Shown: positions 32,516-44,881, counted from the stretch's first letter. The stretch is DNA of 64,000 nucleotides from Agapanthus africanus (GCA_030015575.1 CM057340.1:756159632-756223631); one strand, 5' to 3'. A program made the numbers and translations. The notes: generated from the sequence alone by a model not told the origin.

Positions 32516-33490
32516 GCAAAATTCCTGGTTACGTGGAACGCGAATAACGTCACTCCTTGAACCCGTGGAAAACGTCCAGAGCGGATCTTGGTCCTTGCAG
32601 AGCACGGCAGTGAACCCGTGTGAAGCATCCAGAGCGGAGCCTAGTCCTCGCCGAGCACGGCAGTGAACCCGTGTGAAGAATCTAGTGCAAAATTCCTGGT
32701 TACGTGGAACGCGGATAACGTCACTCTTTGACCCCATGGAAAACGTCCAGAGTGGATCCTGGTCCTCGCAGAGCAGGGCAGTGAACCCGTGTGAAGCATC
32801 CAGAGCGGAGCCTAGTCCTCGCCGAGCACGGCAGTGAACCCGTGTGAAGTATCTAGTGCAAAATTCCTGGTTACGTGGAACGTGGATAACGTCACTCTTT
32901 GACCCCGTGGAAAACGTCCAAAGCGGATCCTGGTCCTCGCGGAGCACGGCAGTGAACCAGTGTGAAGCATCCAGAGCGGAGCCTAGTCCTCGCCGAGCAC
33001 GGCAGTGAACCCGTGTGAAGCATCTAGTGCAAAATTCCTGGTTACGTGGAACGCGGATAACGTCACTCTTTGACCCCATGGAGAACGTCCAGAGCGGATC
33101 CTGGTCCTCGCGGAGTACGGCAGTGAACCCGTGTGAAGCATCCAGAGCGAAGCCTAGTCCTCGCCGAGCACGGCAGTGAACCCGTGCGAAGCATCTAGTG
33201 CAAAATTCCTGGTTACGTGGAACGCGGATAACGACACTCTTTGACCCCACTGAAAACGTCCAGAGCGGATCCTGGTCCTCGCGGAGCACGGCAGTGAACC
33301 CGTGTGAAGCATCCAGAGCGGAGCCTAGTCCTCGCCGAGCACGGCAGTGAACCCGTGTGAATCATCTAGTGCAAAATTCCTGGTTACGTGGAACGCGGAT
33401 AACGTCACTCTTTGACCCCGCGGAAAACGCCCAGAGCGGAGCCTGGTCCTCGCCAAGCACGGCAATGAACCCGTGTGAAGCACCCAGAGC
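32516..33490. repeat. 171-bp minisatellite, about 5.7 copies
   Basis: GCAAAATTCCTGG starts at 32516, 32687, 32858, 33029, 33200 and 33371, exactly 171 bp apart. Inside each unit a tract with GAGCACGGCAGTGAACC appears twice about 53 bp apart. Because 171 is a multiple of three, a 258-codon frame stays open on the minus strand (32513-33289). I treat that as an effect of the period, not a gene. Confidence 0.95.
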
Positions 33491-33494
33491 AAAC

Positions 33495-34078
33495 ACCGGA
33501 CTGTGGAGTCCCTAAAATCCACGGACTATGATGTCCTTAACCTCGACTGTAATGTCTTAAAACTAACAATCAACTACCCCGATTCCCTACGGATTCTGCC
33601 TTGGTTTAAGGGCACATCTCTTCACTCCTTTGATACCTGGCGTTGTAATTCCTCAACGTCTTCAAAGAGGTGACGGGTCCCTGCAACCAAACATCGGACT
33701 GTGGAGTCCCTAAATCCACGGACTATGAGGTCCTTAACCTTGACCGTGATGTCTTAAAACTAACATCGGACTGTGGAGTCCCTAAATCCACGGACCATGA
33801 GGTCCTTAACCTTGACCGTGATGTCTTAAAACTAACATCGAACTGTGGAGTCCTTAAATCCACGGACTATGAGGTCCTTAACCTTGACCGTGATGTCTTA
33901 AAACTAACATCGGACTGTGGAGTCCTTAAGTCCACGGACTATGAGGTCCTTAACCTTGACCGTAATGTCTTAAAACTAAAATCGGACTGTGGAGTCCTTA
34001 AATCCACGGACTATGAGGTCCTTAACCTTGACCGCGACGTCTTTAAACTACGATGCCTCGAGAAACCCCTGACTCCGT
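33495..34078 (+). repeat. GGAC...GTCC TTAAA repeats, higher-order about 70-bp unit
   Basis: GGACTGTGGAGTCC, GGACTATGAGGTCC and TTGACCGTGATGTC follow one another as a higher-order unit repeated about five times from 33690 on. A plus-strand open frame here is a by-product of the repeat. Confidence 0.85.
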
Positions 34079-34107
34079 GAAACACGAATAAGGGTGACCA
34101 CATCCAG

Positions 34108-34300
34108 CACTTGCAGGTCTTCACGACCTGTAAGGAAGAAAAACTCTCTTGTGAGATTTTTACGACTCTCAAGGGACAACCCGCTTAAGAATCCTCACGA
34201 TTCTTAAGAAGAACTTACACCTATGAGGTTCTCTCGACCCATGGGGAGAAAAAACTCTTTATGAGACCCTCGTGGCTCATAAAGTGCAAAATTCTTAGGA
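34108..34300 (+). repeat. Stem-loop array 3 of element A
   Basis: Units include GCAGGTC with GACCTGT, CTTAAGAATC with GATTCTTAAG (perfect 10-bp stem) and TTTATGAG with CTCATAAA. The array lies between the GGAC repeats and the 3' end of the antisense gene; element C has its counterpart at 60560-60760. Confidence 0.8.
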
Positions 34301-34563
34301 AGCAGATCTTAACCCTGAATCCTAAGCTATCGTTGCCCTGCAAGGAGATCAAGATAAATTGTTCGCAAAACACATTCAACAAAAAGGAGACGCATCATTG
34401 AAAAGAAAAATATATCTTTTATTCATAAACCAAAATGGATACAAAGTACAATTCATGAAAAAAGCAAAAGAAAATACTCTCATCTATGAGTATATACAGG
34501 AAGGCAGGGAAAGATACAAATGTTTCAAACCGGCGGGCGATTTAGCAGCTTGATCAGCTCATC

Positions 34564-36811
34564 CTACTTTTGTTGGGCCACGGCCTCATGATTTAAGATC
34601 GCCAGAAGAGGGGCCTCCGTCTGAGCCTGCTGGGCCTGATACGAAGCGGGCCGGTCCTCAAGCTCTTTCTCGGTGGCCTTATGAGCCTCGACCCTTTCAC
34701 GAGTGAACGTAGCAGCTTTATCAAGAGTCACCACCTCCCTGATAGACTCTTGAAGCACCTACCAGAGCTCATACGCTTTGTTGGCCTTGGCAGTAAGACT
34801 CGCCTGAAGCTCGCTCAGCGCTTTAGAAGCCAGCTCTCTCTCCGAGAATTTACGGCCGAGCCCTTTTTCTCGCACAACAATATGTTCGCCATGTGTCGCC
34901 CTATCAGGCCATGTAAGCTCACTTTCATGACCGCAACCTTGGAAACGGGACATACACGCTCAAGGTCACATAAATGGGCTTCCGGTCGACAACAATAATC
35001 GATCTAAAACGCGCTCACATCACCTGGTATGAAAAGCAACGAGAAAATTTCCAATGTTTATCCTATCGAGCATGTGTTCGCAATCATATGAACATCCGAA
35101 AAAGAAATAAAATTCGAGGCTTTAATGTGCATGCGACATGATGACAATGTTGATAATTAGAGGAAGTTTTCGTAAAAAGAACACAAAGTTTATTCATGCA
35201 AGCGAAAACATATATACGAGTACCAAGCCTACATGGAAGTTCAACATAAAGCATACAAAAAGAAGGACTAATTTAAAAATGCTACGCTAACAGGAAAAGG
35301 TCACCAAACACGGGATCAATGGCGCAAGGGTTAACAAAGCAGAGGACAAAATTCTCCATCTCTCTCTGCTTTCTCCAGCACATCAAAGCGACGGTTCTCG
35401 TGAGGAGTCGCTCCCCATCGATTGGCGCCGTGTTCGTCTGCGAAAGCAGACATAATAGCTCGCCAGGCCTTTATCTGGCTCAGCAGATGAATTGAGCAAT
35501 CCTTCAAAGCCTGAGTAATCAGGCACGCTTCGTGAAAGCCCTCGAGCTTTTCTTCAGCCGCGTCAAGCATCGCCAGGGTCATCTCCGCCGGGTGAGGAGG
35601 GATGTCGGCAAGCACGGCCGCGAGAATCATCCAGAGCTAGAGGGACCCCATCGGGAGGGGGGACCCCCTACGGATCAAGAGTTCATACATTGCCGAGTCA
35701 CATTCATTGTCGGAAAGGAGTGGATCCACCAACCGAGCAGCAAAGCGGGGGATCATCTCCTCGATAGGAACTTCCCATGGCTGTCGACAAGCATGAGGGC
35801 GATTGCAGGCCATGGCGCTTGTTTGTTTCTCAAGACAAATTACACCAAAATAAGAAAGAAAAAATATAAATCTCTGTGAAGGGAAAAGAAGGCTATAGCC
35901 TCAGATATAAAGAAGTGCATTAAGTGTTGAGCGCGGAAAATCTTGCATGATGAAGCTATTTCCAAGGCCCAAAAAAGGAAAGGCATCGAAAATCAGGGGG
36001 ATGGAACTATTTCCAAGGCTCCTTTTCTGCATCTGATATTGTGCACTAAAAATGTGGCATGGAAAAATTTTGAACAGTCCCATCAAAGGATCCCACGTGC
36101 AGAACACGTGAGCCCCAAACTTGACGTGCACTAGAAATGGAATAGCACCATGCATATTAAAAGCATCAGCAACGACAATAGTGAAATGATAAAATCCCAC
36201 AGAAAGGCATGCAAACATACAAAGACATAATAGAACTTATCAGTCGTACTTCAAGAAGGTCATACAAAATAAAGAGAACACGTTTACAATGGTAAGACTT
36301 CAGACGCGGGGCACGGATTGAGAAACTCAAGCTTAACTTTGTCCAAGATTCTCCAAGCATTTCAAACCTCCCGAGTATGTTTTCTCCCACGATCACAAGC
36401 GTCGGGGTCCTCGCGAATGTCCTCCACCCTCCGATAGGTGGCAAGTACGGCCGACTGCTGAAATGCCTGGTGCAAGAGATCAATGAGGTTGTCGCGCCTT
36501 CTCTTCGAGATTAGACTCATCAGATACACCGAATGTATCTTGTCCTCAGCAGCGTCCAATGCCCTGAGCGGTACACCGGCGCAGAAGAGAGGAAGTGCCT
36601 CCCAAATTGCCAGCACAATGAGTCTCAAAAGAGGAGAGCGACGGGGGAGTAGCCGATGGTTGCACTCGTCAAAGCGGCTCATAATCTCAGCACACTGAGC
36701 ATTGGTGAACTCCTGGTTCTGACTGCGGCCCAGTGCGCGAATGTTCCCGTAGGAAATGATTTCTTCAAGGCCATACATATGTGCATCCATAATACCTGAA
36801 ATAAAGGTCAT
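34564..36811 (-). pseudogene. Element A antisense gene remains
   Basis: On the minus strand, downstream of a TATA box at 37318, lie three coding-like tracts. One near 36790-36362 reads ...GVPLRALDAAEDKIHSVY. One near 35820-35331 has a similar core (AMLDAAEEKLEGFHEACLI). The last, about 34953-34564, is Glu/Lys/Ala-rich and coiled-coil-like (ELEDRPASYQAQQAQ). The position and the coiled-coil end match the antisense gene of element C, but I see no plant mobile domain here. The first two tracts look related, perhaps a duplicated module. It is a decayed gene with several breaks, function unknown. Confidence 0.55.
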
Positions 36812-36879
36812 GAGAATTGTTACAAAGCTTCTGCTGCATTAATTACAGAAGGACAACCTGGGGCGAAGGAAACCCCAAG

Positions 36880-37290
36880 AAGCCTCTATGGGGAAGAACT
36901 TAGTTCTTCACAGGAATTGAATTCCTTTTGGAAAGGGGAATTAAATCCCCAGAAACTTTTTTCTGTGAACGGAGTTAAACTCCATGGATTTGAACTGTCA
37001 TCATCATCTCCTTGGAGGATCAGATGAACCCTAAAAGAGATTTACTGCTGAAGATTAATTGGTTTCATGGGTTCATGTTTAAAGGGTAAAAACCCTTGTT
37101 TTGGATTTAAAATCCATAGAGACAAGAGAGTTCGTCGTTCATGCGAGAGCATTACCTGAAGAAAAGAATTCTTTTCGGGCAGAGTTAAACTCTGAAAATT
37201 GTTCGAGGCAGAGAACCAAGCTCTGGGAAAAGAGAATTAAATTCTCAAAAGAAGAAAGTTCTCAAAAGAGGAAGATGAGCAAAGTGGAGG
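36880..37290 (-). repeat. Palindrome-rich leader of the A antisense gene
   Basis: The leader side of the antisense unit repeats LTR-type words: AGAACTTAGTTCT, GGAATTGAATTCC, GGAGTTAAACTCC, AGAGTTAAACTCT and GAGAATTAAATTCTC. There is no coding sign. Confidence 0.65.
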
Positions 37291-37310
37291 CTCTTCTGAA
37301 ATGACCCCAA

Positions 37311-37318
37311 TATTTATA
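37311..37318 (-). promoter_or_regulatory. TATA box facing the A antisense gene
   Basis: The minus strand reads CCTATAAATATTGGGG. It lies 113 bp inside the 3' LTR boundary (37431/37432). Element C has TATAAATAG 103 bp inside its 3' LTR boundary in the same relative orientation. Confidence 0.65.
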
Positions 37319-37418
37319 GGAGGTGATGGAAACGCTTCATCTCCCCAAATCCCTAGAGGAATCCAACGGTCGCAAAAGGTGACAGTGTTGCACTCACGTG
37401 CAGACACGTGAAACAACG

Positions 37419-37431
37419 CTGTGGGGGCATT
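37419..37431 (+). other. Element A polypurine tract
   Basis: GCTGTGGGGGCAT ends next to the 3' LTR start TGTTTCC, the expected site for plus-strand priming. Element C has GGTGGGGGGCATT at the same place. Confidence 0.75.
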
Positions 37432-40400
37432 TGTTTCCTGATTTAAAATCAGGAAAGCCTACAGAAGAGGCATCACGTGCTAACACGTGACCAGCAGTCG
37501 CGTGTTGGCACGTGACACTTAAAAGCAGGGGCAAAGGCACATCAGTTCCCTGATCAAATCAAGGAAAAGGCTTCAGAAGAGGTCACGTGCTCACACGTGG
37601 CCAGGGGTCACGTGTTGGCACATGACATTTAAAACCAGCGGACTCATTCTCTGATTAAATCAAGAAAAAGGCTCCAGACGAGGGTCACGTGCTCACACGT
37701 AACCAGGGGTCACGTGGTGGCACGTGACGGCTAAGCATCGGCCAAAAGGCAGAGCGTAAAAGGAAAGAAGAAGGCTCGTTCCAAGGGGGTCACGTGCCCA
37801 CATGTGACCAGGGGTCACGTGGCCACACGTGACCGGCTTTCAAAGCCTATCTGTTAACAGAATTAAATTCTGAGAAAAGACCTCTCAAACCTTTCCAAAG
37901 GAAAATGATTATTTGGAACCGATTGAATTAAAAATTTAAAGATTCTTAAATATCACCTATTTATGGAAAAATCTTGAATTTGGAAAGATTTCCCCTTTAA
38001 ATCTAACCGAAATAACAAACGAAAATCTCTGGATTTAAAATCCAATGGTGAATAAATTTCACCTAATAATCCAAAGGTCCAAATGAATGATGAATACAAA
38101 TCAAATCTCTTAATGAAAGATTCATCAAAAAACTAATTGATTCTGCTGCTTCTCCTATAAAAAGGAGCCAAGAGACACACAGGGATAGATATATGCAGAG
38201 GGGGATACATAGGGAGAAAAAAGGGAGCCTGGATACTTTGGAGGAATTTGGATCTTCTGCAAAAGAAAACCCTATGTAAGAAAGGGAAGGCTTTTTGAAA
38301 GAAAAAGAGAATTTAATTCTCAACAGAGTTTAACTCTGATATTAAACAGAAGAACATAGTTCTCTCTTTAGTGGAGGATCTGTAAAGTGCACATCTCCCC
38401 TTTAATTGAGAATTTAATTCTCATTGGGTTGAGATCCTGCCATGCAGATCCAAAGCGTAGAGAGGGAATGGAAGCTTGAGAATTTAATTCTCACAGAACT
38501 ATAGGAATTTAATTCCTTTAAAATAAAATTAGGGTTTAACCCTATGTTATAGGAATTTAATTCCTTCAGAATGAACAGAATCAGGGTTCAACCCTAGTTA
38601 AGAACTTAGTTCTGTTAAAATAACAGGAATTTAATTTCTTTAAGAAAGAAGAAATTAGGGTTTCACCCTATGACAGAATCTCATGCCTCTCTAAAAGAAA
38701 GTGGGAATTTAATTCCTTTAAAGCTTTTATTAGGGTTTAACCCTATGATAGAATTCAGTTCTTCATATATATGAGGAATTTAATTCCTACAGAAAATTCA
38801 GAGTTCAACTCTATCCCAGAATATAAATCTTCAGAAGGAAATAGGAATTTAATTCCTCTTAAATTTATCGTTAGGGTTCAACCCTACGAAGAATTTAATT
38901 CTTAAAAAAGGGATTAACAGATCTTCTTAAAAACATACAAAGAGGCATGGTCACGTGCCCCCACGTGACCCCCGAAAAGATCCACAGAGAAGGGCCTTTG
39001 AGGCAGTGCCTCACGTGACCCACGTGACCTTTGGCAGAAGCTTTAACATACAAGCATTTAAATGCCCGTCACGTGATGGCACGTGATGCTCTAAAAGATG
39101 CAATATTCTCAGCAGAACAAATGAAGGGAGGGCGCCCTCACGTGCTACCACGTGACCCCTCTTGCCTCAGTGTTTAACACTAAATTGGAATCTCTGAATC
39201 CAGTGTTAAAACACTGTTTGGCCTTAGTGTTCAACACTAATCAAAGAACTTTATTTGCAGTGTTTGATACTGAATTTCTTAGTGTTTAATACTAAATTAA
39301 ACCCCTGTTAACAGAGCTTAAGACTAACTCCCTTAGTGTTCAACACTAAATTAAAATCTCTGTCACCAGTGTTTAACACTGATTATTCTTAGTGTTTAAC
39401 ACTAATTTGAAACCTCTGCTGCTAGTGTTTGACACTGATTTGCTCTACTGTTTAACATTAATTTGAACCCCCTGTTACTGGTGTTTAACACCAATTGTCT
39501 TTTAGTGTTAAAACACCAACTTGATCCCAGTGTTCAACACTGCTGAATTAACGTTAGCCCAATTGGCTAAATGGCCAGAGGCAAAGCCTCTCCTTCAACG
39601 GACCAACAGGAAGCCAATATTCCAAACATGATTGGACTTAGCCCAAGATGGCCATAAGTCCTCAATTCAGACTTAACTGGGCTAATGGGCTCATAACATA
39701 ATTAATTGGTCTTGATCCCAAATTGGGCCAAAGACTATTCAACCCACCCCGGTTCAAGGGTACATCTCTTCACTCCTTTGATACTTGGCGTTGTAATTCC
39801 TCAACGTCTTCAAAGAGACGACGGGTCCCGATGACCACACATTGACACGGACTGTGGGGTCCTTAAACTCATGGACTATGAGGTCCTTAATCTTGACCGG
39901 GATGTCTTAAAACTAACTACGGACTGTGGAGTCCTTAAAACCACGGACTCTGAGGTCCTTAACCTTGACCGCAATGTCTTAAAACTAACATTGGACCGCA
40001 TTGTCCTTAAACTACCCATGCACCGCAATGTCCTTAAACTACCCATGGACCGCAATGTCCTTAAACTACCTATCGACCGTAACGTCACTAAACTAAACAA
40101 CAGGGCTCCCTTAATGGCTCTATTGTTGGATCTAAACGATCCCGTTAAGTCGATCTTAGTCTAAAAACTTGACTAATGTGTCCTTAACAAACGTTTAAGT
40201 CGATCTTAGTCTCCAATGAGGCTGACGTATCCTTAAACCCAAACCCCCAAACCCAAATCTAAGATAATACGGATTTGGACTAGTCCACACCCTACGGGCG
40301 ACGACATAATTCAGTCTCCGTATACAATCCACAGGCAACGAAACATAAAATAAACACACACGACACGAAGTGGCCATCTGGAGAAGGAGAAAGTTGTTAC

Positions 40401-40653
40401 CGCGATACGGTAGCGTAATTAACTGCAGGGGATTGCGCCTGCAGGGAAGAGCGTCCCCACGATCAAAAACCCCTCAAGCGAAGGGGAATCTGACGAAGTC
40501 TGCTACATCGGACGCATCCGTTTAAACCTTCGATATACGGTGCCATAAATCAACTTGGCATCATCGGAGAGGTGGACAGATAGCACCAATTAGCATCTGC
40601 CCCGAATTTCAGGCGAGACAGCCCGTGTCTCGGCCGCTGTTCGGAGGGGAACA
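37432..40653 (+). repeat. 3' LTR of element A (3222 bp)
   Basis: It repeats the 5' LTR nearly throughout, with CACGTG clusters, TATA box (38156-38164), palindrome field and GGAC repeats in the same order. It ends GGGGAACA and is followed by TTATC (40654-40658). Differences from the 5' copy are a few per 150 bp. Confidence 0.95.
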
Positions 40654-40658
40654 TTATC
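40654..40658. repeat. Right target duplication of element A (TTATC)
   Basis: It pairs with 18149-18153. The D LTR continues directly after it with TATTCTAAAG. Confidence 0.95.
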
Positions 40659-42577
40659 TATTCTAAAGTTTGTTTGAAATCAATTAGTGTACTTCTCCAT
40701 GTAACTCAAAAGAATATGTCCCGTTATCCTCCGGGACCACGGATCAGGTAGTAAGAGTCACGAATGACTCTGTCTCGTTATCCCCCGGGACCACGGATCA
40801 AGTAAGAATCACGAATGATTCTGTCCCGTTATCCCCAGGGACAATGGATCAAGTAATACCCTTTTAAGCTACACTTCACTTACACTTTTGATTTTCCCAT
40901 ACCCCCAAGGTTATGTGTTCAAGTCAGGTATTGATAATCTGGAGCTAATGCCAACACACGATCAAGCAGGTACAGGTTTTGTCTATGTAGAAAACAGGAT
41001 ATGTCCATCAGGACAACAAATCAAGATTGTCGGCATTAGTATTAGGATAAGGCATCAAGTCAAGCAGTGGTGTATCAGGTCACGTCAGATAGTGCATATG
41101 TATCGCACGGATGCTCAAAAGTAAAACTGTAGCAAGTATCGAAACACGGTAAAAGCACGGATGCATGAATAGTAATCAGTGATAACATATAATGAGTCCA
41201 TGAGTCATATGATGCATACTAGAAAGCATGGTATACGAATCTAGCAATAACATGAAGCAATCAGGTTCCGACATACAACTAAATATGTAATATACAGTAC
41301 GGATCTGAACGGATATCGAAAAACAGTAAAACCGTAACATCCGATGCACAATGCAACATATATGTATTATTTTTATTCATATGGATATAATTATATAAAT
41401 ATAGGATGTAGCAGGATAAACTTGCCTGATCGGATCTCAATACGGGGTGCGTACGGTGCGTCCGATGTCAGTAAATGTCGCAACACATGCGTACAGAACT
41501 GAACCAAACAAAGCAAGAACACGACCACGCTGGCTGGGGATGTCCACTGGGTCGCTCGGATCATCGACGGCGGCACGGCTTCGGCGATCACCGGGAAACG
41601 GAAAACCGAGAAGAAAGAAGTAGAAGAAGAAGAAGAGAGAAGAGAGAAGAGAGGGGACTGGGTTCACTGTGCTCTGGGGTCAGAGAAGGCAGCGAGAGGA
41701 TGTCGAAGATGGGTGTTGGGTCACCTTCGATGGGGTATTTCCGGCGAGGCAGTGGGGGTCACAGGTTGTGAGGGTCCTTGCGTAGAAAGAGTATGAAGCT
41801 CGGGTTCTTTGGAGAAGAAGAGAGGAGAAAGAGGAGAAGAGAAAAGTGAGGTGGCGAGGGGAGGCTGACGAGGTCGACGGTGATAAGGGCGAACGAGGGG
41901 GAGTGCGGTGACGTGGGGTTTCCTGTAGGCGATGGGTCATAGGCGTGGACGTCAGGTGATGGCGATGGTGGTTGTAGTGATGGGAGGAAGGGGAGGAAAA
42001 GAGGAGAAGGGGGTGGTGACGACGAGGGGTCGAGGAAGTCGGCGGTGGCGAGCACGAGGGCGTAGGTTTGAGCTTCGTGACGAGGGCACAAAGGTGGGAA
42101 AGAAAAGAAGATGAGGGGAGAGAGAGACGTGGGTATCAGTGTGGTTGGGATTTGGGCTATAAAAGATTTAAATATATATATTTTAGGAAATATATTTGAT
42201 TTGTTTTAAACGTACGGTTTATATATTAGAATATAATATTAGGTAAATTTGAGTTTTCTGGCTAATACAAAAATACTCCGAAACAGGCCCGGGTCTGATC
42301 TAAAATTATGATTTGAAAATACGAATAATATACGTGTCAACAAAAACCAAAATACGATATCCAGTTAAAGAAAATGCATACCCCCAAGAATGGATGTGCG
42401 TAGCGTGCACGTAGCGATCCAAACGAGTCTGTTTCACTAAACGGGACGAGAACATGATGCACGGATGCTACCAAAGGGTCAGGGGTATGATACAGGCCAT
42501 GCTAGATATTTTAAAAAAATATTTATTTGACTTTATTTGTATTATTAAAAAAATGCAGATACCCGAAATAATGCAAG
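40659..42577 (-). repeat. Element D 5' LTR, right piece
   Basis: It matches 8569-10508 of the intact D LTR, then stops at GCAAG where element B begins. The GAA-rich tract (41612-41660) and G-rich part make open frames that mirror those at 9475-10090 and are not genes. The last ~213 bp of this LTR should lie beyond the right end of the window. Confidence 0.9.
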
Positions 42578-42639
42578 TGTTTCCCCCAATCAGAGCAAAG
42601 CTCTGTTCAAATTTTAAAATTTGAAATGGAGCAGTGCTT

Positions 42640-42890
42640 CATAATAGCGCCAGCGCTAAGAGTCAAAGACTCTGCTGCAGCGCTCATGTGCATAGCACGA
42701 GAGTGCTAGCGCTAGCAGCGCCAGCTCTAAGAGTCAAAGACTCTGATGCAGCGCTCATGTGCAAAGCACAAGAGCGCTAGCGCTAGCAGCGCTAGCACTA
42801 AGAGTCAAAGACTCTGTTGCAGCGCTCACGTACAAATCACGAGAGCGCTAGTGCTCACGTGTAAAGCACGAGAGCGCTAGCGCTGGAACT
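42640..42890. repeat. AGCGCT-rich repeats in U3 of the B LTR
   Basis: Three to four units carry AGAGTCAAAGACTCT palindromes, GCAGCGCTCA and GAGCGCTAGCGCTAGC tracts. The layout is like the CACGTG array of A (U3, upstream of TATA), but with other words. Confidence 0.75.
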
Positions 42891-43108
42891 AAATGTTCTC
42901 TACCGTTGGATCAAAGATCTAATGGTGATTAAAGATCACCAAGATACAGAATAAGTTCTGTATGGGAAAAATTTTCCCAATCTTGTTAAAAATAGAAGAT
43001 TGCCTTCTGTAAAACAGAAACCCTAGGATCAAAGATCCAATGGTGGGAAACATCCCCAAATCAATCAGCGAAAAATCTCTTTAACTGATTCCACAAATCA
43101 GCCTACCC

Positions 43109-43118
43109 TATATAAAAG
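43109..43118 (+). promoter_or_regulatory. TATA box of the B LTR
   Basis: TATATAAAAG in CCCTATATAAAAGCCCC, downstream of the GCGC-rich repeats; it would start the sense transcript. Confidence 0.65.
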
Positions 43119-43516
43119 CCCCAAGACTTCAAGTCTCGTAGAGAGGAACCCCCCCCCCCCTCAAGCTTTGAGAAATTTCAAAGAAAAAAGCAAGCTCTGA
43201 GAAGAAGAACTTTTCTTCAAGGTAAAAACAGAGAGATAAAAAATATCTCATCAAGGAAGAAGAACATAGTTCTTTTTTTAGATCATAGATCTATAAGACA
43301 AAGGTCTTTCATAAAAAGAGATCATAGCATCTCATCATAAAAAGGGGGAGAAGAATTTCATTCTCTTCAGATCATAGATCTACGAAGACAAGGTCTTTCA
43401 TAAAAGAAAATAGAAGAGATTGCAACATCTCCTATAGAAATAAGAACTTTGTTATTAGAACCATGAGACAAAGTCTCTTGTAAGCGAGAACTTATTTCTC
43501 AGATCATGAAATTGAT

Positions 43517-43815
43517 CAGAAGCGCTCTGCGCTCATTGTCTGGCGCTCAGCGCCAAGCGCGCCACGTGCTCCTCACGTGTGCGCTATTTTATAAGAAGTG
43601 TCTTAGCGCTCCAAATCTAGTGACCAACGCCAAGCGCGCCACATGCTCCTCACGTGTGCGCTACTTAACATAAGCGCTCTGCGTTCATTGACTGGCGCTC
43701 AATGCCAAGCGCGCCACGTGGTCCTTACGTGTGCGCTACTTAACATAAGCGCTCTGCGCTCATTGACTGACGCACAGCGCCAAGCGCACCATGTGCTCCT
43801 CACGTGTGCGCTGAG
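43517..43815. repeat. About 75-bp tandem repeat, four copies, in the B LTR
   Basis: CCAAGCGC recurs at 43553, 43630, 43705 and 43780. Each unit has GCGCTC...GAGCGC-like tracts and a CACGTG or close variant followed by TCACGTGTGCGCT. Confidence 0.85.
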
Positions 43816-44881
43816 GGAACATAAACTATTCTTTAAATAAAGCCCCAGAACTATAATGAGTGCTCAGCACTCATAAAAGACAAAAACTGTTGTCAGAACC
43901 CAAACAAATGCTCAGCATTGTTAAATGAAAAAGGACCGAGCCTAATTAAATTGTCCAACATTTTAACCGAATGGGCCGAGCCCAAGTTGGCCACAGATCC
44001 CTAATTCAGATTAATTGAGCCCATATGCTCATAAATCTTTGATCTTAGTCCCAAACTTGACTACAGATCTCCCAAACAATATTGGTTCAAGGGTACATCT
44101 CTTCACTTCTCTGATATGTGTCGTTGTATTCCTTCAACGTCTTCAGAGAGGTGACGGGTCCCGACAACCAGACATTCCACGGACTGTGGGGTCCTTCAAC
44201 TCATGGACTATAATGTTCTTAAATTTTACGGATTGTGAGGTCTTTAAACTCATAGACTATGATGTCTTAAAACTTTACAGATTATGACGTCTTTAAACTA
44301 GACCGCAATGTCTCTAAACTAAAACAATAGAATCCAAATACTCTTTTGTTGGATCTAAATGATCTTATTGAGTAGATCTTGGTCTAAAATTAGACTAACA
44401 TATCCTTAACAAACGTTTAAATTGATCTTAGTCTCAAATGAGATTAACGATCCTCAAACCCAACCCAAACCCAAATCTAAGAAAATACGGATTTGGACCA
44501 ATCCACGCCCTACGGGCGACAACATAAATTAGTCTCCGTATACAATCCACGGGAAACCAAAAATAAAATAAATACATACGACACGAAGTGGCTATCTGGA
44601 GAAAGAGAAAGTTGTTACCGCGATACGATAGCGTAATTAACTGTAGGGGCTTGCGCTTTCAGGGAAGAGCGTCCCCACAATCAAAAACCCCTCAAATGAG
44701 GAAGAATCTAACGAAGTCTGCTACAACGGCAGCATCCGTCTAAACCTCCGATACACGGAGCCATAAATCAACTTGGTATCTTCGGAGAGGTGGACGGATA
44801 AAACCCAAATAGCATCTGCCTCCAAATTCAGGAAAGACGACCTACGCGGTTCTGTCTCTGTATTCGGCGGAGAACAGATTG

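Larger units (their letters stand above)
18154..40653 (+). mobile_element. Element A: Tat-lineage Ty3/Gypsy retrotransposon, 22.5 kb
   Basis: Both LTRs, both target duplications, the primer site and the polypurine tract are present, so the outline is complete. Order: 5' LTR 18154-21347; primer site 21353; gag with several zinc knuckles; protease; a long linker; RT; RNase H; a second archaeal-like RNase H; integrase ending at 30736; non-coding repeats 30737-34300; antisense gene remains 36811-34564; polypurine tract; 3' LTR 37432-40653. The dual RNase H and the antisense gene are known traits of the Tat lineage. The LTRs differ by about 2% by eye; at a rate near 1e-8 per site per year this suggests around a million years. 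Gag-pol has about six breaks. Confidence 0.92.
8008..42577 (-). mobile_element. Element D: Tekay-type chromovirus, interrupted by A and B (and by C within B)
   Basis: D is a minus-strand Ty3/Gypsy element. In element order from right to left, its 5' LTR is split in two inside the window (40659-42577 and 17595-18153), with the first ~213 bp expected beyond the right end after B. The initiator-Met-type primer site is at 17571-17586, pol is at 13917-10792, and the 3' LTR is at 10721-8008. The two LTRs match along their shared length with roughly 5% difference by eye, more near the outer end. Pol is broken in about eight to ten places and no gag is recognisable. A foreign LTR (14016-17008) lies inside it. 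It is the oldest layer of the nest. Confidence 0.8.
42578..44876 (+). repeat. 5' LTR of element B (2299 bp)
   Basis: The start resembles the C LTR start (CAATCAGAGCAAAGCTCTG) and the end resembles those of A and C (GGAGAACA before the primer site). The middle holds GCGC-rich repeats, a TATA box, AGATC-ATA-GATCT type palindromes and GGAC repeats at about 44170-44310. Confidence 0.9.

Noticed and set aside
32513-33289. 258-codon open frame on the minus strand
   Set aside because: It lies wholly in the 171-bp minisatellite; the period is a multiple of three, so a frame stays open without coding.
32516-33490. Alpha-satellite-like centromere repeat because of the 171-bp period
   Set aside because: There is no sequence likeness that I can see; the array is short and sits inside a retrotransposon.
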